A DNA stretch of 34,004 nucleotides. It comes from Kiritimatiellia bacterium (GTDB lineage: Bacteria; Verrucomicrobiota; Kiritimatiellia; RFP12; UBA1067). The DNA is taken from contig JAEDKA010000039.1 in assembly GCA_016296065.1 (NCBI GenBank), forward strand, positions 1 to 34,004. The letters run 5' to 3'. How positions within the stretch are numbered: position 1 is the stretch's first letter; each line of letters begins with the position of its first letter. The position numbers and the translations under genes were made by a program. The notes beneath the pieces were generated by a model that saw nothing but the letters and a program-made list of their open reading frames with translations, did no database searches and was not told the DNA's origin. This document shows, piece after piece, positions 1 to 6,954 of this stretch.

Positions 1-17
1 ATCAAACTCTCAGAAAA
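1..17 (-). rRNA. rrs: 16S rRNA, 5' end only (runs off the left edge)
   Basis: Read on the minus strand, the last bases of the window are CTGAGAGTTTGAT. This matches the conserved 5' end of bacterial 16S rRNA, where AGAGTTTGAT begins at about E. coli position 8 (the classical 27F site). That puts mature position 1 near base 17. The rest of the gene lies outside the window. The call is supported by the leader and strong promoter directly upstream. Only about 17 bases of the gene can be seen. Confidence 0.8.
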
Positions 18-133
18 AGAATTTGAGTTTAAGCTCCACACAAACATTTACTGTTCCGTGTCTCTTTCAAAGACACGTCTTATTCAAGCACCTCTTTTCA
101 AAGATCGATGTTCAAACCCTTTCAGGCGAACGA
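18..133 (-). promoter_or_regulatory. rRNA operon leader with boxA-like motifs and a hairpin
   Basis: This is the AT-rich stretch between the predicted rRNA start site (about 133) and the 16S 5' end. On the minus strand it holds TCTTTGAAAA (within 94-106), which resembles the boxA antitermination element (TGYTCTTTGAA type) bound by NusB/S10 in rRNA leaders. A second copy, TCTTTGAAAG, forms the loop side of a perfect 7-bp hairpin (57-63 with 71-77). Antitermination is inferred from family knowledge; the motifs and stem are visible directly. Confidence 0.6.
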
Positions 134-139
134 GAGCAT

Positions 140-169
140 AGTATATCAAAAATTCTGTGCGGCGCGCAA
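140..169 (-). promoter_or_regulatory. rRNA operon promoter
   Basis: On the minus strand, TTGCGC (169-164), an 18-bp spacer and TATACT (145-140) form a sigma70-type promoter. The predicted start is near 133, about 116 bases before the 16S 5' end. The same TTGCGC -35 hexamer recurs at 13708-13713 and 33983-33988. Confidence 0.6.
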
Positions 170-183
170 GGGGGTAAATGCAG

Positions 184-203
184 ATTTTTGAAAAAAAATT
201 TTT
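184..203 (-). promoter_or_regulatory. A/T tract upstream of the rRNA promoter (UP-element-like)
   Basis: An uninterrupted run of A-tracts and T-tracts sits about 15 bp upstream of the -35 hexamer of the rRNA promoter, roughly -51 to -70. It resembles the A-tract/T-tract pattern of rRNA UP elements that contact the RNA polymerase alpha subunit, though it lies about one helical turn further upstream than the E. coli element. It is also the only T-run after the end of the DMT permease gene, but no convincing stem precedes it, so I do not call a terminator. Confidence 0.4.
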
Positions 204-234
204 CCACCGTATTCGCCGTGCCATTGACCATGCG

Positions 235-1104
235 TCAGCGGCGGGCGGAGGCGAACTGCGCGAGGATGACGGCGGAGAAGACAAGCGCGCAGCCCGCGAT
301 CTGGGCGGGCGAAAAGGCGTCGCCGAGCGCGAGCCACCCGCTGATTGCCCCGACAACCGACTCGAAGCTCATGAGAACCGCCGCAACGGACGCATTGGTG
401 CGCGCCTGTCCGAGGTTCTGCATCGTGTAGGCGATTCCGCTGGACATGATGGCGACGTAGAAAAGCGAGAACCATCCGGCGCGGAAATGCTCGAACGTAA
501 GGCGCGACGCCTCGGAGGGAAGCAGAACGAACGGCGCGGCGCAGATTCCGGCGACGAACGTCTGCACCATCGAGAACCTGATGACGTCGCAGCCGGACGC
601 AAAACGGTCGACGACCATGATCTGCGCCGCGAAAAGGACGGCGCAGAGCAGCGTCCACAGCTCGCCGCGCCCAAGCCCGAGCTCCGATCCGCCGACGCTG
701 ATGAGATATGTTCCCGCAAGAGCCAGGACGACGCCGATCCAGACAAGCGCGGCGGGTCTGCCGCGTCCGACGACCCAGGAAAATATCGGAACGAGAAGGA
801 TGTAGTTCGCCGTGAGGAACGCCGAGACGCCGGGCGTCGTGTGCTCGATCCCGAGCTGCTGCGCCGACATCGCGGCAAAAAGCACCACTCCGCTCGCCGC
901 TCCGCCGAGGTACTCGCTGCGGACGTTCCTCGCAACGGACGTGAACCTGTCCCTCACAAGCACGACCGCCAGAAGGAAAAAGCCGGCGAGGATGTTTCTG
1001 TAGCAGGTCAGGGTGAACGGACCGTAATGCTCGGATCCAGTCTTCTGAAAAAGAAACGCTGTCCCCCAGATAATCGTGCAGAGGATTATGAGGAGAGGGC
1101 CCAT
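235..1104 (-). CDS. DMT-family (EamA) inner-membrane permease
   Basis: The 289-residue protein is almost wholly hydrophobic, with about ten membrane spans in two EamA-like halves. The first opens with LLIILCTIIWGTAFLFQ; the second begins near residue 150 and contains the typical IAYTMQNLGQ and SFESVVGAISGWLALGD segments. Length and layout match drug/metabolite transporters such as RhaT, YdcZ or amino-acid exporters; the substrate cannot be read from sequence. It is the last gene of the long minus-strand run, just upstream of the rRNA promoter. No Shine-Dalgarno precedes the ATG; the space is taken by 7-bp AATTATG repeats, so translation may depend on the upstream gene. Confidence 0.9.
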   Translation of the reverse strand: MGPLLIILCTIIWGTAFLFQKTGSEHYGPFTLTCYRNILAGFFLLAVVLVRDRFTSVARNVRSEYLGGAASGVVLFAAMSAQQLGIEHTTPGVSAFLTANYILLVPIFSWVVGRGRPAALVWIGVVLALAGTYLISVGGSELGLGRGELWTLLCAVLFAAQIMVVDRFASGCDVIRFSMVQTFVAGICAAPFVLLPSEASRLTFEHFRAGWFSLFYVAIMSSGIAYTMQNLGQARTNASVAAVLMSFESVVGAISGWLALGDAFSPAQIAGCALVFSAVILAQFASARR

Positions 1105-1109
1105 GGGTA

Positions 1110-1137
1110 AATTATGAATTATGAACGAAGAATTAAT
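1110..1137. repeat. Heptamer tandem repeat (AATTATG type)
   Basis: Four consecutive 7-bp units fill the gap between the amino-acid permease stop and the DMT permease start: AATTATG, AATTATG, AACGAAG and AATTAAT. The last unit overlaps the permease stop codon. Two other gaps (2364-2398 and 9681-9750) also hold 7-bp repeats that begin with AA on one strand, or are rotations of such a unit. Confidence 0.6.
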
Positions 1138-1783
1138 TGTAGTAGGAATAGTGCTTTTCGATGCGCTCCATGGTCCAGGCTACGATGAAGTTGAAGATGT
1201 AGTAGAAGACGCCCGCAGCGATCAACGGCGTCATTGTCGTGTTGGAGCTCGACAGCTGCTTGGCGATCGTGAACATCTCCGTCACGGCGATGGTGAAGGC
1301 GAGGGACGTGTCCTTCACGAGCGTGATGACCTCGTTGCCGATCGCCGGAATCACGCGCTTGATCGTCTGCGGCAGGGTTATGCGGAAGAATGTCTGCGCC
1401 GTGGACATGCCGAGCGCCTTCGCCGCCTCGTGCTGCCCGCGGTCTATGGAGAGTATCCCGCCGCGGTATATCTCGGCGAAGTAGGCGGCGTAGTTTAGCG
1501 AAAACGCGAGGACCGTCGCAAGAAGGCGCGGATACTTCGCAAGCGGCATCCCGAAGAGCATGTACGGCGCGAAGTAGACGAACATGATCTGCAGCATCAG
1601 CGGCGTGCCGCGCACGACGGAAATCAGGATGCGGAAGAAGCCGGATACAACTACATTGCGCGACATCCTGCCGAGCGCGACGACGAAGCCGAAAGGCAGC
1701 GCGAGGAGAAGCGTATACGCGAATATCTGCACGGACACGCCTAGTCCGCCGAGCAAGTCGCATGTCATTTGCCAGTAGTTCAT
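1133..1783 (-). CDS. Polar amino-acid ABC transporter permease (HisM/GlnP type)
   Basis: The 216-residue integral membrane protein has about five spans. Near residues 138-165 it carries the cytoplasmic coupling (EAA) motif, read as AKALGMSTAQTFFRITLPQ. The segment VRGTPLMLQIMFVYF near residue 60 is typical of His/Gln/Arg/opine permeases, and full length for that family is about 215-240. It would form the membrane channel of an amino-acid importer. No binding protein or dedicated ATPase is adjacent: its neighbours are a GHKL ATPase upstream and a DMT permease downstream, so partners must be elsewhere. An AAGGGG ribosome site precedes the ATG, and an extended -10 promoter lies 35 bp upstream. 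Confidence 0.9.
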   Translation of the reverse strand: MNYWQMTCDLLGGLGVSVQIFAYTLLLALPFGFVVALGRMSRNVVVSGFFRILISVVRGTPLMLQIMFVYFAPYMLFGMPLAKYPRLLATVLAFSLNYAAYFAEIYRGGILSIDRGQHEAAKALGMSTAQTFFRITLPQTIKRVIPAIGNEVITLVKDTSLAFTIAVTEMFTIAKQLSSSNTTMTPLIAAGVFYYIFNFIVAWTMERIEKHYSYYN

Positions 1784-1817
1784 TTTGCCCCTTCTTTTTC
1801 GGAGTCCACTGGCGTAT

Positions 1818-1826
1818 ATTATACCA
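1818..1826 (-). promoter_or_regulatory. Extended -10 promoter (TGGTATAAT) for the amino-acid permease
   Basis: On the minus strand, TGGTATAATAT overlaps the stop codon of the GHKL gene, 35 bp upstream of the permease ATG. No -35 box is found at 16-18 bp spacing (17 bp gives AAGCCA), but the TGG just before TATAAT fits an extended -10 element. The identical 11-mer occurs at the promoters near 12430 and 33900. Confidence 0.5.
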
Positions 1827-2361
1827 AAAGCGACGACTCCTGGCTTTCGAGGAATTCGCGCGAGAGGGACAGTCCCTCGACGGAGTCGAATCCGCCGACG
1901 GCCTCCTTAAGCTCCGAACGCGATATCTCGTACTCCTCGCCGCCCTTCCTGTGGCGAAAGACGAGCTCGAAGTCTCCGTCGAACGTGAAGAGCGAAAGCG
2001 CGGCAGCGGCGAGGTTGCCCATCGGCGGCAGGTCGATGTTGTCCGACTGGAACGTGCACACGAGCGTCGTGCCGACGCCCTTCTCGCTCTCGAGCGTGAC
2101 CGTTCCGCCGCACGCGTCGCACGTCTGCTTCACGAACGGAAGCCCCATGCCGATCTTGCGCTTGTCGTGCTTGCCGGGCTCGGTGTAGAACGGATTGAAC
2201 GCCCGCGCCTTCGTCGCCTCGTCCATCCCCTTCCCGTTGTCCTTGACGGACAGCGTGATGACGCCGTTCTCCTCGACGACGGAAACCTCAACGCGCGAAG
2301 CGCGCGCCTCTATTGAATTTGCGGCAACGTCCGCAACGATATCGGAAAGACTGGCGTGCAT
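1819..2361 (-). CDS. GHKL-type ATP-binding protein (histidine-kinase-like ATPase)
   Basis: The 180-residue protein is a stand-alone Bergerat-fold ATPase. The N box is near N15 (ADVAANSIEA), the G1 box is DNGKGMD at 41-47, and the G2 box is GMGLPFVK at 71-78. There is no histidine phosphoacceptor domain. The C-terminal 70 residues (PPMGNLAAAALSLFTFDGDF) resemble small ATP-binding proteins encoded in anaerobes near electron-bifurcating hydrogenase genes; this is recalled, not checked. No hydrogenase genes are nearby. The ATG lacks a Shine-Dalgarno and is preceded by heptamer repeats. Function unknown; anti-sigma-like or partner-kinase roles are possible. Confidence 0.8.
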   Translation of the reverse strand: MHASLSDIVADVAANSIEARASRVEVSVVEENGVITLSVKDNGKGMDEATKARAFNPFYTEPGKHDKRKIGMGLPFVKQTCDACGGTVTLESEKGVGTTLVCTFQSDNIDLPPMGNLAAAALSLFTFDGDFELVFRHRKGGEEYEISRSELKEAVGGFDSVEGLSLSREFLESQESSLLV

Positions 2362-2363
2362 AA

Positions 2364-2398
2364 GAAAGTTGAAAGTTAAAAGTTGAAAGTTGAAAGTC
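2364..2398. repeat. Heptamer tandem repeat (GAAAGTT x5)
   Basis: Five consecutive 7-bp units, GAAAGTT, GAAAGTT, AAAAGTT, GAAAGTT and GAAAGTC, fill the gap between the potC stop and the GHKL start. On the minus strand this is a run of AACTTTC. The array stops two bases before the GHKL start codon and replaces any ribosome binding site. Confidence 0.85.
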
Positions 2399-2406
2399 GA
2401 AGAGCT

Positions 2407-3225
2407 CTACTTTCGCTTTGACTGCGTGCGGCCGGTGATGAGCTTCGAAAGTCCGACAAGGACGCAGGTGAAGATGAGCATCAGCGTGGAGAGCGCGAAC
2501 ACGGACGGAAGGTTGCGCGAGTGCTTCGTCATCGACGAGACGTACGTCGGGAACGTGTTCGTGCCCGCTCCGTTGACGAACGACGTGATGACGACGTCGT
2601 CGATGGAGAGCGTGAACGCGAGGAGCCCGCCTGCGACTATGCCCGGCAGCAGTATCGGCAGCTGCACGTGGAAGAACGCGTACCACGGCCCGGCGCCGAG
2701 ATCGTACGCCGCCTCCGTTATGCGGTCGTCGAAGTCCGCAAGCCGCGCCAGCACCGTCATCGTCACGTAAGAGACGCAGAACGTCACGTGCGCGATGAGG
2801 ATCGTCCAGAATCCGCACTCGACGCCGCACGCCACGAAGAGCATGAGAAGCGAGATGCCGATGAGGATGTCAGGCATGATGAGCGGAGTGTACACGAGCG
2901 CGTGGTGTATCGACTGGAGCCTTCCGCGCCACTTGTGGAGCGCGAGCGCGGAGGTCGTGCCGAGCACGCACGAGACGAGCGTGGAGATTCCGGCGACGAT
3001 GAGCGACAGCCAGAAGCTCTCGAGAAGCGCCCTCACGGCGTGGTGTCCGCCGAAGATGTAGCCGTACCACTTGCCGGTGAAGCCGAGGAAGGATCCGTCG
3101 GACGCGAAGAACGTCATCGCGATTCCGTTGGGGACGAATCCGTAGGCGACTACGAGGATGATCGGCACGTACAGGAACGCAAGCACCGCCGAGAGGACGA
3201 AGACGGAGAACATGGAGCGCTTCAC
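2407..3225 (-). CDS. potC: Spermidine/putrescine-type ABC transporter permease PotC
   Basis: The 272-residue permease has about six spans. The coupling motif is near residues 155-185 (EAAYDLGAGPWYAFFHVQLP), and the segment LSIDDVVITSFVNGAGTNTFP near residue 210 is the hallmark of PotC/PotI-type subunits (FSLDDFVITFF in E. coli). It pairs with PotB in the inner membrane to form the import channel. The start is GTG, overlapping the potB stop by 4 bp, so the two are translationally coupled. PotD, which often follows, is absent; heptamer repeats and a GHKL ATPase follow instead. Confidence 0.93.
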   Translation of the reverse strand: MKRSMFSVFVLSAVLAFLYVPIILVVAYGFVPNGIAMTFFASDGSFLGFTGKWYGYIFGGHHAVRALLESFWLSLIVAGISTLVSCVLGTTSALALHKWRGRLQSIHHALVYTPLIMPDILIGISLLMLFVACGVECGFWTILIAHVTFCVSYVTMTVLARLADFDDRITEAAYDLGAGPWYAFFHVQLPILLPGIVAGGLLAFTLSIDDVVITSFVNGAGTNTFPTYVSSMTKHSRNLPSVFALSTLMLIFTCVLVGLSKLITGRTQSKRK

Positions 3226-4232
3226 TGCACGCCTCCTTCCATCGACGAGGTCATGAGCCTGGCGGTCTGCTCCTCAAGCCTGCGCCTGTCGCGGCTGTCC
3301 TGGCGCTTCTTCCACCACATGGAAAGTCCGATCGGAATGAGCACGCTCACCGCCATAAGCGTCGCAAGGGCGGACGCGTGCGGGATGTTGCGGTTCTGGA
3401 TCGCGCGCATGAAGATCTTGTTTCCGATGAGGACGCAGTCCGTTCCGCCTAACATCTGCGGGATGACGTATGACCCGATGGCCGGGATGAAGACCATCAG
3501 CACGGCCGAGACGAGTCCCTGCCGGATGCCCGGGATGAAAATCTTCCTGAAGGCGTAGAAGTTCTTCGCGCCGAGGTCGCGCGCCGCCTCGAGAAGCGAG
3601 AAGTCAAACTTCTCGGCTGCCGTGTAGATCGGCATGATCGCGAACGGAAGGAACGTGTATACCGACACGAGGACGACTGCCGCCTCGGAGTCAAGTATCG
3701 TCGAGGTCGCGGGGTCGACCGGACCGGACGACGCGACGCCGAGAAGGACGAGCGCCTTCTGCAAAAACGCGGGGAGCCATCCGAACAGCCACTCCCTTAC
3801 GCGCAGGAACACGAGGTAGCACGCCTGAAGCCATCCGTCCGGATGCAGCATCGTCTTCCACGCGAACACGCGCACGACGAAGCTCGTCCAGAACGGAAGC
3901 ATTATCGACCCCGCGACGATCGAGCGCCACTTCGGGCTCATCCGCGCAATGGCGTACGCACACGGCACGGCGAGGACGATCGACCAGAGCGTCACCTCGA
4001 AGGAAATCCTAAGCGTGTTCCAGACGATCGCCGGATAGTCCGGGTCCACTAGCTCGCGCCACGTGGAGAGCGACCATTCGCCGACTCCGCCGGACGCGTC
4101 GTGTCCGTGGAACGTGAACGCCAGCACGATCACCGCCGGCACCGCGAAGAACAGCGACAGCCACAGGAACGACGGCGCGGTCACGAGCCATTCGGCGCGG
4201 TTCGGGAAGCGGGTTCGCTTGTTATCGTTCAT
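3222..4232 (-). CDS. potB: Spermidine/putrescine-type ABC transporter permease PotB
   Basis: The 336-residue permease is longer than the usual 275-300, because of an acidic and polar periplasmic loop near residues 165-185 and a charged C-terminal tail. The first span follows an N-terminal cytoplasmic stretch (WLVTAPSFLWLSLFFAVPAV). The coupling motif reads EAARDLGAKNFYAFRKIFIP near residues 235-254. It follows potA and overlaps potC by 4 bp. A GGAGGGG ribosome site lies 6 bp before the ATG. It works with PotC and PotA in polyamine or related cation uptake; the exact substrate depends on a PotD that is not here. Confidence 0.93.
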   Translation of the reverse strand: MNDNKRTRFPNRAEWLVTAPSFLWLSLFFAVPAVIVLAFTFHGHDASGGVGEWSLSTWRELVDPDYPAIVWNTLRISFEVTLWSIVLAVPCAYAIARMSPKWRSIVAGSIMLPFWTSFVVRVFAWKTMLHPDGWLQACYLVFLRVREWLFGWLPAFLQKALVLLGVASSGPVDPATSTILDSEAAVVLVSVYTFLPFAIMPIYTAAEKFDFSLLEAARDLGAKNFYAFRKIFIPGIRQGLVSAVLMVFIPAIGSYVIPQMLGGTDCVLIGNKIFMRAIQNRNIPHASALATLMAVSVLIPIGLSMWWKKRQDSRDRRRLEEQTARLMTSSMEGGVQ

Positions 4233-4251
4233 TTCGCCCCTCCGTCCGCAG

Positions 4252-5361
4252 TCACTGCGCCTCGACCATGTATCCGTCGTCGGGATGCCACCAGACGAAC
4301 ACCTCGTCGTTCCAGGTTATGGGCTCCTGGTCGAGGAGGAAGCGCGAGTGCGGCTTGAGCGCGGCGACGCGCTGGTCTCCGCTCTTGATCCAGTACTTCG
4401 TGTAGACGCCCTGGTAGACGATGTCCTGAACGGTCGACGGATATACGTTTATCGACGCGCCCTTCTCGGGCGGCGGCGGCTGGAGCGTGACGCGTATCTT
4501 CTCGGGGCGGACCGAGAGGTCGACCTTCTGCCCGACCTTGAGCTGCTTGTCGTTGTACGCGCGTATCGCGGGGAATCCCTCGCCCTCGATCGTGCAGTAG
4601 TCGCCTTCCGTAGAGACGATCTCGCCGGAGAAGAAGTTCGTGTCGCCGATGAAGGACGCAACGAAGCGCGTCGCCGGCGCCTCGTAGATCTTCGCCGGGC
4701 CGTCGAGCTGCTCGACCTTGCCCTTGTTGATGACGGCGATGCGGTCGGAGAGCGACATCGCCTCGCCTTGGTCGTGCGTGACGTACAGGAACGTGATGCC
4801 GACCTGGTCGTGTATCGTGTCGAGCTCGAGCAGCATGTGCTGGCGCAGCTTCAGGTCGAGCGCCGCAAGCGGCTCGTCGAGGAGCAGCACCTGCGGACGG
4901 TCAACGAGAGCGCGCGCAATCGCGACGCGCTGCTTCTGTCCGCCCGAGAGCTGGTTCGGATACTTCCACGCGTGCTCGCTCATCTGGATCATCGCGAGCA
5001 TCGCGTCGACGCGCTCCTCGATCTCCGCCTTCGGCTTCTTCGCGAGCCTGAGCGAAAACGCGATGTTGTCCCAGATCGTCATCGTCGGGAAGAGCGCGTA
5101 GTTCTGGAAGACGGTGTGGACGCGGCGCTGGTTCGGCGCGAGATCCGTGATGTCCTTGCCCTCAAGGTAGATGCGTCCGGAGTCCGGACGCTCGAAGCCG
5201 CCGAGCATTCTGAGGAGCGTGGTCTTTCCGCAGCCCGACGGACCGAGCAGCGAGAAGAACTCGCCCTTGCCGACGGAGAACGAGACGTCGTTGACAGCCG
5301 TGAGCGCGCCGAAGCGCTTGGTTACGTGGTCGAAGACCAAAAATTCGCCGTTCGAGTCCAA
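4252..5361 (-). CDS. potA: Spermidine/putrescine-type ABC transporter ATP-binding protein PotA
   Basis: The 369-residue ABC ATPase shows Walker A GPSGCGKTT (40-48), Q-loop Q86, signature LSGGQKQR (138-145), Walker B LLLDEP (159-164), D-loop ALDL and switch His196. A C-terminal TOBE-like domain covers about 275-365. The order and size match PotA, which energises polyamine import through PotB/PotC. The start is TTG; it is chosen because a strong GGAGG lies 7 bp upstream and no ATG fits. It is 17 bp from the pyrE stop and probably in the same transcript. Specificity for polyamine over other cations or sulfate is by family similarity. Confidence 0.93.
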   Translation of the reverse strand: MDSNGEFLVFDHVTKRFGALTAVNDVSFSVGKGEFFSLLGPSGCGKTTLLRMLGGFERPDSGRIYLEGKDITDLAPNQRRVHTVFQNYALFPTMTIWDNIAFSLRLAKKPKAEIEERVDAMLAMIQMSEHAWKYPNQLSGGQKQRVAIARALVDRPQVLLLDEPLAALDLKLRQHMLLELDTIHDQVGITFLYVTHDQGEAMSLSDRIAVINKGKVEQLDGPAKIYEAPATRFVASFIGDTNFFSGEIVSTEGDYCTIEGEGFPAIRAYNDKQLKVGQKVDLSVRPEKIRVTLQPPPPEKGASINVYPSTVQDIVYQGVYTKYWIKSGDQRVAALKPHSRFLLDQEPITWNDEVFVWWHPDDGYMVEAQ

Positions 5362-5378
5362 TTATCCCCCTCCTCTGG

Positions 5379-5990
5379 TCACGACCCGGGATGGACGGGC
5401 TTCGAGCCCGCCTTGCACATCGGGCACTCCGCCGCCGTCCAGGTCTCGGGCGTCATCTGCATGAGCGAGAACATCGGGATGCGTCCGAACTTCACCTTGC
5501 CGCCCGAGCGGTCGACGAGCAGCACCACGCCCGCGACCTTTCCGCCCGCGGCCTTCACGAGGTCGATCGTCTCCTGGACGCGTCCGCCCTTCGTCACGAC
5601 GTCTTCCGCGACGACATAGCGCTCGCCCTTCTTGATCGAGAAGCGGCGCAGCGCGAGAACGGTGTTGGGCTTGCCGGTCGCGTCGACTCCCTCTCCCTGG
5701 ACCTTCTCCGCGAAGATGCACTTGACGTTCAGTTCGCGCGCGACCTCGTGTCCGACGAGGATTCCTCCGACCGCAGGCGATATGACGCCGTCGATCTTCT
5801 TGCCGAGCTTCCCGCTCTTCACCGCCTCGCGCGTCACCGCACGGCAGAGCTTCTCTGCGACGCGCGGGAACCTGAGCACGTTCGCGCACTGGAAGTAGCG
5901 GTTGGAGTGGAGCTTCGAGCGGAGCTCGAAATGCCCCTCGAGGAGAGCGCCCGTGTCCTTGAACGCCTTGAGAACCTGTTTTTGCGTCAT
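5379..5990 (-). CDS. pyrE: Orotate phosphoribosyltransferase
   Basis: The 203-residue type I phosphoribosyltransferase joins orotate to PRPP to give OMP in pyrimidine synthesis. The PRPP-binding loop is YVVAEDVVTKGGR near 128-140 (canonical VEDVITTGG). The segment GVISPAVGGILVGHEVA (near 69-85) and the flexible-loop residues FAEKVQGEG match bacterial PyrE. The C-terminal CPMCKAG tail is a known variant in many orthologues. An AAAGGAAAA ribosome site precedes the ATG. It lies in a run with an Exb-like membrane system upstream and potABC downstream; there is no obvious functional link. Confidence 0.93.
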   Translation of the reverse strand: MTQKQVLKAFKDTGALLEGHFELRSKLHSNRYFQCANVLRFPRVAEKLCRAVTREAVKSGKLGKKIDGVISPAVGGILVGHEVARELNVKCIFAEKVQGEGVDATGKPNTVLALRRFSIKKGERYVVAEDVVTKGGRVQETIDLVKAAGGKVAGVVLLVDRSGGKVKFGRIPMFSLMQMTPETWTAAECPMCKAGSKPVHPGS

Positions 5991-6004
5991 TGTGTCTTTT
6001 CCTT

Positions 6005-6478
6005 TCAGTCGATTTTAAGAAGATCGTCACGCGAGAACGCAGGAGCCTTCTCGGACGCCGCGTCGCCATCCGCGCCGATTGCTGCAGGCGCAGGCGCGGC
6101 GAAGGTCGGGGGAAGCATGGCCGGCACGAACTCCGCTGGCGCGGCGGATGTGCCGCGCTCGCGGCGCCGAACCGCCACCTTGCCGGACGGAGACGGCGGC
6201 AGATCGCCCGCGGAAAGGTCGAGCCTGAGCCCCGTCACGCTCTTCGAGTCGACCTGCCACGCCGTGCGGGCCGCCGCGAGCGCCGCGCGCTCCTCGTCCT
6301 CGCCAAGCGTCACGAACGCGCACACGGCGCGCGGCGCGCCGGAGCCCCCGGAGGGACGAAACGACACCGCCTCGTACGGGAAGACGAGCGCAAGGGCGAC
6401 GGGAACGGACGCCATCAGCGCGAGGGCGAACACCTCGTGGCGGAGGCTGCGCATCGGCCTGGCGTGCACATTCGTCAT
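6005..6478 (-). CDS. Small membrane-anchored protein of unknown function
   Basis: The 157-residue protein has one N-terminal membrane span (FALALMASVPVALALVFP, about 17-34), then a probably periplasmic part. That part includes a short folded region (about 45-95) and an Ala/Pro-rich tail (about 105-150, PAEFVPAMLPPTFAAPAPAA). It overlaps the ExbD-like gene by 4 bp and ends 15 bp before pyrE. Its place after ExbB-like and ExbD-like genes is where a TonB- or TolA-type partner would be expected, and the Pro/Ala tail fits loosely. No TonB C-terminal domain is visible, so I do not assign that role. Confidence 0.7.
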   Translation of the reverse strand: MTNVHARPMRSLRHEVFALALMASVPVALALVFPYEAVSFRPSGGSGAPRAVCAFVTLGEDEERAALAAARTAWQVDSKSVTGLRLDLSAGDLPPSPSGKVAVRRRERGTSAAPAEFVPAMLPPTFAAPAPAAIGADGDAASEKAPAFSRDDLLKID

Positions 6479-6954
6479 TCCTCAACCTTTCTCGCCCTCT
6501 TCTCCGCGAAGAGAATGCGCTCCATTCCGCTGCTCCGAGCGATGCCGGCGAGCTTCATGAGCTCACCGGACTCCACCCGCCTGTCCGCAAGCACCAACAG
6601 AGTCTTTCGCTCCGTCTTCGCCGCCTGCTCCTCGAGATGGGCGCCAAAGGCGGATGCGGACGCGTCGTCGCCGATCGCGTAGCGTCCGTCGTCGAAGAAC
6701 ACCAGCGTCTCCCTCGGCATCGGCATGACGAGCGCCACAAGCGCCGCCGCCTCTCCGTCGCGGAGCTCGGCAGAATCGGGAAGATCGATGAGAACGCCCT
6801 CGGCGGAAGTGAAGGTGCCGCCTACGATGTGGAACATGAGGACGAGAAGAAGGACGGTTATCCAGGGCACTGCGGCTAGGAACGGACGCAGCCAGGCGGG
6901 GCCTGTGCGCCAGACGCCCTGCGTCCTCTCGGGCTTCCAGTTCCACTGGCTCAT
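6475..6954 (-). CDS. ExbD/TolR-like membrane protein lacking the usual membrane aspartate
   Basis: The 159-residue protein has one span near residues 25-47 and a periplasmic domain beginning VLIDLPDSAEL, as in ExbD/TolR. In ExbD and TolR the span carries an essential Asp (VPLLDVLLVLLLIF in TolR). Here the aligned stretch is VPWITVLLLVLMFHI, with Thr in place of Asp. It sits between an ExbB/TolQ-like gene and a small membrane protein, with 4-bp overlaps at both ends, so the three are translationally coupled. It is probably a structural partner of the ExbB-like protein, but proton-driven activity is doubtful. Confidence 0.75.
   Translation of the reverse strand: MSQWNWKPERTQGVWRTGPAWLRPFLAAVPWITVLLLVLMFHIVGGTFTSAEGVLIDLPDSAELRDGEAAALVALVMPMPRETLVFFDDGRYAIGDDASASAFGAHLEEQAAKTERKTLLVLADRRVESGELMKLAGIARSSGMERILFAEKRARKVEE

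Noticed and set aside
186..206. Intrinsic terminator after the DMT permease gene
   Set aside because: There is a T-run but no stable GC stem directly before it; the position fits an A/T tract upstream of the rRNA promoter better.
4063..5619. Plus-strand open frame opposite potA
   Set aside because: Antisense to a textbook ABC ATPase with all motifs intact; no independent evidence of coding.
6005..6478. TonB or TolA homologue
   Set aside because: Position and Ala/Pro-rich tail fit, but there is no C-terminal TonB/TolA domain and the protein is too short to span the periplasm convincingly.
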